Below the pieces are notes generated by a model. It did not search any database and was not told the DNA's origin. It saw only the letters and a program-made list of their open reading frames with translations. From Liolophura sinensis (lineage: Eukaryota > Mollusca > Polyplacophora > Chitonida > Chitonidae): DNA of 64,000 bases. Of the stretch, positions 47,178 through 64,000 are shown in pieces (the stretch's first letter is position 1; each line of letters opens with the position of its first letter). The stretch covers positions 56,766,984 through 56,830,983 of the forward strand of contig NC_088300.1 in NCBI RefSeq assembly GCF_032854445.1, given 5' to 3'. A program made the position numbers and the translations under genes.

Positions 47178-49740
47178 CTGAAAGACAAAGAAATACATGT
47201 ATCATTGTACATAAACGTGTCCAACCAGGATGGCACTTACAACACCACAATCATTAATAATTAAATTTATCATCCAATAGATTTAAGTGCTAAGCACATG
47301 AATTAAGTATATAATGCAGCTGGATATATGGTCCAAAATATGTAATTAATTTTCTGTAATTCTTTCCACTTTGAGTCACAAATCTTAAAATTGATTTGTT
47401 CCTGCATCATACAAATTTTCCCTGGAAATTCTTGTAAATTACGAAAAAAAAAAAAACCTATATTTAATTACTGAATACTAAAATCTGTTCAAAATTCAAA
47501 GGAATGCTGTTTAAAATCTGAATTACAACCTTGCCACCAGCAGTTGAATAGTTCCTTCACTTGGCGACAGATTGAATGGTCAGAATAAAATAATCTGGTC
47601 TCATCTCAAAGCCGATGATAGTATCAAAATCATTATTTAGAAAAGTAAGTAAAAGAGGAAAATGCTGAAATATTTATTTCTCCCATTACACCTCCACAGT
47701 AAAAGATTGAATTGTTGAATATTGATTTGATTGACGTTTAGCGCTGTTCAAAAATATTACAGTTAATGAAACTGGGCAGGTGTACACTTTGACACATTTC
47801 CTATTACTCCTGACTTGAAGATTTATTTCACTGATGTCTTCAGATAGCATACTCAAGAATTATTCACTCTAAAATTAGAATTGGGTAAAAAAACATCTCA
47901 CTGTTTTAATGAGAATTAATGATTCTGGCTTTAATGCTACTTCGGCAATATTTCAACCATACTTTGGGATGTTTTGACAGAAAGGGTTTACTCAGGCAAT
48001 CATTCCAAGTTAATATCAGATATCAAGAGTAGTCTTATAAATTAAATGTTGCATACCATGAATTTTAATCTACAACCTTTTTGGACCGTTCTGGCATTAC
48101 ATAAATAGTAATTGATCAAAGACCATAAACATCATGTTAAACCACTCTTTGTGCAGGACGAAGCCTTCCTGCAGTGATACAAATGGAACAAACAAATCTA
48201 ATTTTGAAAGGAGAGGTTTTGGTGGGCAAAAATCAATGGTTAGATTTCACACATCAGATTTCAAGAGACCAAGGTGTTTCAGACAGCTGCCTGCTGCTGT
48301 CTCTGTAGTGGCTTACTTTGGATAATCTGAACATTTTAACCCAAAGTAATTGAAAATTCATTGCTTTAAATTCAGTCGCCTACTTTTAAACTCTGACCTC
48401 CTTATCCAATTCTAAATGTACACCCTGCACGACTACTTCTTGTGATATTACTTATAATTCCATTCTCGGTGAAAGCAATGTCATCACAGAACGATTGGAC
48501 ATACAGTTATGTAACCAGTGGTTGGCAGACAGTCTGAAAATTTTTATTCCATTCTCTGTGAAAGCAGCTGCTTGCTTTCACATGTCATCACATCTCAGAA
48601 AAACTGAAAATATTTAACCTGTGTATGACAGACGACCTGTAAACAAAGTGGCAGCAGTGTTTACTTTAATACTGAGAAATGTATCATTGTCAAAGTTAAC
48701 ATGCCAATTAGTATTTACGAATGTTACAACCTTCAAAATATATGTACATATATGCATGCTTTGGCCCTTCAAAACAGCTTTTTCATTAATTCACGATAGC
48801 CAAAGTTGCAATCAATTAAATATTCCATAGATTCTACTACCCCCATGTTTATACAGGAGTGTCTTCTGGCAGGTTTACAGCCAATAAGTTGGATGGGGTT
48901 AATAAATTTTAGTTTCCATGCCATGTCACAAACCTAAAATAATAACTGTGTCCACCTTATTGACTGCAAAACTGCAGGTAGACACCTTGTATGGAATGTT
49001 ACTCCTTAAGTACAGTCACATATTGCAATAAAGCCACACTCAACTTCAGCACGCCTATAAATGGTGTAACCTACCATACACTTTACACATTTGAGGAAAT
49101 GTTCACACCATGATCTGTCCATGCAGGGGAAGAATTTAGCGAAAAAGGTACATGTATCGCAAAAAGTATACCAGGATATACATTGTAAGGGCAAAAAAAA
49201 ATTAAAAATTAAACCTATATTTCTAACACTTATATTTATATAAGTAAATTTTAAAATACCTCAACCTTTTCGCAAATGCAAGAATACTTTTAGTACCATT
49301 TATACACCTTTATAATTTGATTTTAGAGACAACTACAGCGTACATTGGTTGGCTTCACAAATTTCAGAGCTTCATAAAAAGCATACTTTTATCAGTATAC
49401 AAACCACAATCCCCTCAGAACACCTTGCAACCATGCAAAAGCACAGCGAATTACAGTGTATACAGAAATAGAGGCCATCATTCTTTGTTGGGATAACCCA
49501 ACCTGATTAGAAAACAACAAATTATCAGTGAGCAAATTTTATTACTTTTTTTATTGTGATCAATGAAAAAGGTAGAAATTTGAAAGAAATTAACATTCAG
49601 AGAAAAATTAAAATAAAGGAATTCCAACAAAAGGCCAGTAAAAATAAATAAACAAATACAAATTTAGAGCAGAGCCCTTTCCTCTGGGAAAATTTTTGAC
49701 CATGGCCTGAACTACAGTCTAGTACAAATTTTCCTCGGGA
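47178..49740. other. Upstream intron of MOB3, no gene recognised
   Basis: AT-rich sequence expected to be part of the first MOB3 intron. A possible repeat end lies near 47725-47790 ('gattgacgtttagcgctgtt'). No convincing first coding exon for MOB3 was found here. Confidence 0.35.
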
Positions 49741-49802
49741 TTTAATTATTTGATTGGTGTTTTACACAATACTCATGAATATTTCACTTTTAATAATAGT
49801 GA
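49741..49802 (-). mobile_element. SINE 3'-end fragment
   Basis: 'atttgattggtgttttacac' followed by 'tactcatgaatatttcactt' is the tail of the common SINE in reverse, after which similarity stops. Confidence 0.7.
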
Positions 49803-51480
49803 AAATCCCCACACTGTTCCTAACACCAACCCGCTGGAGCTCTGATATCTCTCTCATGGCACCCAAATTGCCTGAAGAACTTTTTTAAAGTTATGTCCTT
49901 CTCAGTTGGAATATGAAGATTAAAAATGTACTCACAGATTGCAATGAAAATATCTTAGTCTTCACCATACTTTTAACGTTAGCACTCAGTTAGTGTTAAA
50001 AACCATAAGTAGATGATCTGGGCGTCAAAGCAGGTGTCAATGCCGAGCTGTTCCATACCTTCAATATCCTTGCAGTTAATTTGAGAACAAAAATATGCCT
50101 TACTTAATGTTGCCAGTATGCCATGATGAGATCCTTAAATGAATCCCCTAATTCTTCTAAAATTTGGGATGGATATTAGTATTGTTGAAAGCTGAATACA
50201 ACATTTCTTCACCTGCCTTTTGGAAAAGTACATATATCAGTATGTTGTTTATTAGATGGTCTAACCATGTGAGAATAAAAAAACTCAATATTCCCGCTAG
50301 AATTATATATATATTGGCTAAAATGAGCAGACCAGGTGCCCTAAATTTAGAAGAAATATGGTAATGTCATGAAGAAATGTCACAACTTTGAAACATCAAG
50401 ATGGACAAACACTATGACTAATTAGATAAAACTATGTAAATATATAATCACCATTTACAAGAGAAGAGCTAAGCTAGTTTAAATGCAAAAGTTGCATTTA
50501 GCCAGTCTGGCATTGCCAATGTGAATGCAAAGCGGGCATCACTTAATCTGCTTTCTTTGCACTTGTCAGTGATGTGGCTTAAGACAGATATGGGGAATAA
50601 GGCAGTTTATCTGTGCTGTACGAACGTTAACTGGATCAGATGCCTTGCACATGTATTTTTGATGTGCTTCTGAACTGGATTAAATCTGGCCATTTAAAAC
50701 CTAAAAATCCTTGAACTAGCCTAAAACCAACATAATTCTCAACAGCCTAACTCTAACAACACGCTTTGCCTTAACCTGGCAGAAGGCAAGATCACGCTGA
50801 AGCGCTGATATCTCGACAAGTGAAGCTGTCTCGACATCTGATTTAACAATGTACCAGCGTACAGTCTTCTGACTCTTCTGCGGCTTCATATTAAACAGTA
50901 AATTTATGTGTTGTGACAGCCAGGGTCTCCATCTCCCGGGGGAATACAAGCCTACTTTCTATTCGAAATTACTGCACAATATCCTGTAATGTCACGTGAT
51001 ATGCGCTCGCTGGTCTTCCCACACTTAGGAAGCACAATTTTGCACATGGAACTCACTGAGGGACAAAGATGTTTGCAGATGACAGGGCTTGTAAAGATGT
51101 ACTGCTGACAGTTCTAACCGAGTCCCTTCGTCTAGGATCTACAAGTTATCAATTTATGTTACCTATGTTCTTTATAACTGTCCGCACTATCCACAAAAGT
51201 GTTCCCACCTGAGAGTGTATTTATAGTCTGTGTTGTTGGATTACCTGAATATGTATGACCTACTGCTCAAGCCAATACTTATTTATAGCCTGACAGTTGA
51301 TGTATCTCATGGGAAACCTCGAGCACTGGCTGCTTGGTCATGTCTTAATTCTGCCAGGTTTAAGTGTGGGTCTGTACTGCTTGATATGTTAGTACACCGT
51401 CAGATCAGTTGAGTCACGTACATGCGGCTAAAGTACTGGCAGCACTACAGTAAAGTAAAAGTTGAGCGCAGCTGGGAGTT
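49803..51480. other. No gene recognised
   Basis: No supported exon or repeat was found. The minus frame at 50716-50949 is not family-like. Bases 50930-51060 include a locally GC-richer patch ('gggtctccatctcccggggg'). Confidence 0.4.
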
Positions 51481-51634
51481 TATTTATTTAATTATTTGAT
51501 TGGTGTTTTACACCTTGCTCAAGAATATTTCACTTCTACAACAGAGGCCAGCATTATGGTGAGAGGAATCCAAGCAGAGCCTGGGGGAAACCCATGACCA
51601 TCCGAAGGTTACTGACAGACCTTCCCACAACTGG
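51481..51634 (-). mobile_element. SINE, left arm of an inverted pair
   Basis: The reversed copy runs from '(ttta)n gattggtgttttacacct' through 'gaggccagcattatggtgag' and 'agcctgggggaaacccatga' to 'ctgacagaccttcccaca', where it stops. It lacks the tRNA head because the sequence switches orientation at that point. Confidence 0.85.
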
Positions 51635-51800
51635 AAGTTTAAGACCAGCTTATGCTGGCTTCCTTTCTAGCCATATGTGGGAAGGTCTGTCAGCAATCTG
51701 CAAATTGTCGTGGGTTTCCTCCTAACACCATTATGCTGGTCACTGTCGAAGAAGTCAAATATTCTTAAGTACTGTGTACAACACCAACAAAATAAAATGA
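51635..51800 (+). mobile_element. SINE, right arm of an inverted pair
   Basis: The forward copy starts in the box-B region ('agtttaagaccagcttatgc') and runs through 'tgtgggaaggtctgtcagca' and 'ttgtcgtgggtttcctccta' to 'attcttaagtactgtgtaca' plus a tail. With the left arm it forms a near-palindrome with a loop of about 45 bases. Confidence 0.85.
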
Positions 51801-54384
51801 ATGAGTCCATTCACCATAGTTGAGGTGGGGTTAGGCAGACCAGCACTTCCAGCCTTTCACTGTTATAAGGCCTATGGTAGAGGGTATATTAAGGTATAAA
51901 CATGTATGGGTGATCTACTGATTTGTTAAAACTGCAACTCGTAGTACAAAGGTCTGTCATGCCAACAGAGATCAAACGTCTATTTTTGAGGGTATTCTAC
52001 TGTTGACAGTTTTATAGTATGTTAAACATCCAGTAAGTGCATCCCGTTGCGGATCTTTTGGACTAAGCCACATAGCTACAAACCGATAAATTGAAAAGTA
52101 GACACAAATTCATATCACACAAAAAGTTTAACTACTTGAATAATATACACTTTCTTTTCTTCCTTGTCCAAATGTCCCACTCCCAGACGACATGCATGAC
52201 TCATTAACGAATTTAAAACCCAGATTATTCCGAATGAGCACAAGTATTTTACTAAACCAGGGTTAAGTTAAGCAATTGTTGAAGTCAAATAAAACACATT
52301 TTGGGACCTTCTTTGAACATTTTCCCACCTTATCTCTTGAAAAGAACTGTGAAAATCCCGTCCTCGGTGGCCTCATTGCCATTTTTCTGTCATTTAATAA
52401 GCGCATGCGCGAATGTTACAGAGCTAGCGTTATAAATGAAAACTCATTTTCCTTGCTACGATTTGTAAATGTGGATATCTTGTGCTTTTTCCAGTAAATC
52501 AAATTACCAAATGTATAATAAAACCGCTAACATATGCGGAAACCAGACTAACATATTTGTACGAATATTCGGCTAAGCTATGAAAAGTATAACTCCGTAT
52601 TCCCATCTGTCTGTGAAAGAGATACCTCCTAAATAATGTGAAAATTTGTTTGAGATTGTGTCGCTTCTTGCATGACAACGTGCTTGCTTTCTGTTCGGGC
52701 AACAGTTTACAACATTTGTGCAGAATATGGATATCTTTTTGTACCCGTATTGATGTGGTAAGTGTGGAATCTCTATGTCAATATGGACATGTCACAGCGC
52801 TACACTGCTACCACCGTCTGTTCACGTTTATATATGTAATTTACAGTTGACAACTGATAGTATGACGTCGTGGCATGGCATTGTTCAGCGAATATGCTAA
52901 CACAGACCGACTTCTTGTAGATAAAATTTGCACAAATATTTTATCAAGCTCATAACCTTGGAAAGAGATTATATTTAGTGAAAAACTGTCAAGTATGATG
53001 ATGAACTAATGTTGATAATAATGGGAAATTTCATGTGAAAAGCCATGACTTTTCAGGTCATACGTGAGGTGTAATGTTTGTTGCCAGTGTGATCACAGTC
53101 AAAAGTAAACTCTCTGTTGTAGTTAATATCTGCTGAGTGAATGAATGGAAAGAAGTCAAATTCATAGCTTGAGCATCGGGGTGCCTTGCAAGGCCCAAAA
53201 GGTGATAAATAGAACCTATTATGGATTCAGGTTCTCGGGAGTTCCGCTTAGGGGCTCTCACACATGTACCAAAAATTGGGGTTAGAATTTGGCGGTAAAC
53301 GGCCTTTGCGTACATAAGTGGTCGGCGAATGGAGCATGTTCTCAATTAATTCATCTATGACGAATTTTGTTTTAAATGAAATATGAAGAAAGTCATCATT
53401 TTATATGATGGTCTGGATTTGTACTCAGTACACATGAGTGCTTAACGCCAGAAGATGTACATTGTTTAAATCAAAAGGATTATACTGATAAAGTCTCAAT
53501 CCAGATTAGGACTCTAGTCTCGAGATATCTTGGTGGGTGGAGAGGAGTAGAAAGTTGTCATACAAGTTCTTAACCCGATTAGTTTTAATCTCATAAAGCT
53601 GTTTTGTCACGTTAGTGGTAAAGACATGCTCAAGCATATCAACTACCACAAGTATGGGCACAACTTAGCTTAGGCCCTACAGCTCTGTGAACATTTCGCT
53701 GTTGCCTGTCTTCTCAAAAACAGATTTGTTTATACAAAAAGTCAAAATCGGATTTTGTATTGGCCTATATTTTTTAAATAATGCTTACATGGATACTTCA
53801 TTTATTCTCCGACATTGACTTTGTGCAAGACGGATGATTTGCTAATAAAAACCTACAATGTGTTTGGCCCTTTGCACGTGTATCACCAGCTAGCCTGTTT
53901 TTAGGCCTACACATGTTAACTATACATTGTGACACGTATGCTGGTTAATGCTTAGTGTGATCTAAATAAACTACTGACATGTATGGATATCACCACAAAA
54001 GAGTTCTAAGCAGAGGTAGTTTTTAATAGAGAACAAGCTCCATTCACCCAACACATATGTACGCGAAGGCCATTCATCGCCAGGATTCTTACCCAAATCT
54101 CTGGTAAATGCACGAGCGTCCCACGTGGAACTCCCAAGAACTTGAATCAGTAATAGGCCCTATAACATAGAGCTAAATAGACAAAATGCTGATTTTTGGC
54201 GATCTTTAAAGTTTACAGTACTATTGCACAAAGAAACAAAGAAAGACATCATATTGGAGGGTTAGACACATTCTGATTATTTTTCCAGAAAATAATTATT
54301 ACCTAAAAGCTATATTTTTCATTATTTATGCAAAAATTGTATCCAAAGCCTATCTCTCGTAGGTTAGATTCGGCTTGTTCTCAC
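51801..54384. other. No gene recognised
   Basis: Exon, SINE and repeat signals are absent. Bases 52380-52420 ('aataagcgcatgcgcgaatg') contain an NRF1-like GCGCATGCGC palindrome, which can mark a promoter, but no transcript can be attached to it with confidence. Confidence 0.4.
52399..52408. promoter_or_regulatory. NRF1-like palindrome GCGCATGCGC
   Basis: An exact GCGCATGCGC, the core of the NRF1 binding site that commonly sits in CpG-rich animal promoters, in an otherwise AT-rich region upstream of MOB3 (minus strand). It could mark the MOB3 promoter, but this is position plus motif only. Confidence 0.35.
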
Positions 54385-54417
54385 CTTCAGCGCTCCAGTC
54401 AGATGACGTTGTGGCAT

Positions 54418-55263
54418 GGCTGATTCATTCACTTTGTGGGTAAACCTGAGAGTTTTTTTGTGAAAATTGATTACATGTAATTTCTTATTTCAACAATATC
54501 ATTTTGAGGTCTTTATGTCTTTCTGAAATGCACTTTTAGATACCAAACTTGAGGTGAAATACAATAAAGTCTTTTCAAAGTCATTATTGTTCATTTCCTG
54601 ATACCTTCCCATACTGTCTTTCACCTTGCTGTCTGCTTGCCACTGCCACAAGCGAGTGAAGAGCCTGGATGTGTGTAGCTTTGAATTTGGAACTTCCAAG
54701 ATTCCAAGAGAATGATTTATGTTAAGATGATTATATCAAGTATCATGATCTGACGAGCAACCTAGCTGACTGTGATGACCATGGGGCTGTATGTAAGCAC
54801 TGGGAGCAGCCAGATGCATTAGGAGACAGTGACTTGACCAAGATAATACTGCAACCCATGTAACCCATGTAAATTGATATTTGTAGCTTTGTAACAGCTG
54901 TTTTTTTTTAAATCTCCTTTCCTATTAGGTAACAGCCAGTGGTAATAAGGGTTGAAATGAAGGGCTGAAACAACTGAATTGCGCATAAAGACTGGACTTG
55001 GCACAGGTCGGCTTTGTTTATGTGGCCTTAACAGCATGGACATTCATCAAGGATTCATAGAGAACTGTTCAGAAAAGTTTTGTGTGAATTGGTGAATGAA
55101 AAGGTTATGGGTAATTAAATGATGATTAATGAACTTATTATAGTGTGTGTTAAAAAATGATCCATGGGCATAAATTGTTGTTTGACAGTGGAAAGTGGGG
55201 GATAGTTGCTGTTTATGTGCATGTGGTAATTAAGCGTTTTTTTTTTAATTTCACCTTCAACAG
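54418..55263 (+). other. 5' flank of RUNDC1
   Basis: The first coding exon of RUNDC1 begins after a polypyrimidine tract and 'caacag' acceptor at 55261-55263, so a non-coding first exon should lie upstream, here or further left. I could not identify its donor. No repeat was seen. Confidence 0.35.
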
Positions 55264-55282
55264 ATTCAGACAAGTTTGCACA

Positions 55283-63896
<8,614 letters not shown>

Positions 63897-64000
63897 GTGA
63901 GCTCAACAATTTTCCCTCATATATATATTTTTTTTATCGACATGTTGTTTGTTTATTTTTGATTTTTTTCTTCTTTTTTTCTTTTTGATATATATGCAAG

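Noticed and set aside
48314-48360. MFRLSK as the MOB3 first coding exon
   Set aside because: It is in phase with a fair GTAAGC donor, but it does not resemble the family N-terminus. Equally good chance candidates exist elsewhere in the upstream sequence.

Overview
The window is animal nuclear DNA. It is AT-rich and contains multi-exon genes with short exons, long introns and many short interspersed repeats. Five protein-coding loci can be supported by spliced translation. One tRNA-derived SINE family recurs at least a dozen times in both orientations; its ends read as a 'gattggtgttttacgccgta' tail and a 'gcctccgtggctcagt' tRNA-like head. I associate this SINE type with molluscs and related lophotrochozoans, so I infer a lophotrochozoan, probably a mollusc. 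The species cannot be fixed from the sequence.

Layout from left to right. (1) Bases 1-5.2 kb: SINE pieces, a 29-bp minisatellite, and the first two coding exons of an unidentified acidic nuclear-type protein on the minus strand, which runs off the left edge. (2) 5.2-10.5 kb: no recognisable gene. (3) 10.5-21.7 kb, plus strand: a complete 14-coding-exon gene for a triple CCCH zinc-finger protein of the ZC3H4/ZC3H6/Suppressor-of-sable family. One intron splits finger 2 from finger 3 and has AT-AC ends with textbook minor-spliceosome (U12) signals. (4) 22.6-35.1 kb, minus strand: a complete DNAJC5 (cysteine string protein) gene. (5) 38.2-47.2 kb, minus strand: a MOB3-type MOB kinase activator, complete except for its short first coding exon. 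(6) 55.3 kb to the right edge, plus strand: the N-terminal half of RUNDC1. The intron before its last visible exon is filled by about 2.6 kb of a 51-bp minisatellite.

The genes do not form a pathway. They cover RNA surveillance (ZC3H4-like), synaptic vesicle and secretory chaperoning (CSP), MOB adaptor signalling (MOB3) and a RUN-domain protein (RUNDC1). ZC3H4-like and DNAJC5 are convergent, as are their 3' ends. MOB3 and RUNDC1 appear to be divergent.

The most unusual element is the RUNDC1 intronic array. Each 51-bp unit is a copy of the gene's own 3' splice site plus about 21-25 bases of the following exon, so roughly fifty decoy acceptors precede the real one. The array also has a 548-bp higher-order period. 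Other points are the AT-AC intron, a cluster of TGACGTCA palindromes in a ZC3H4-like intron, an inverted SINE pair at 51.5 kb, and sixteen DPR motifs in the ZC3H4-like C-terminal exon. All exon borders come from reading frame, phase and splice signals by eye, and no search or alignment program was run.
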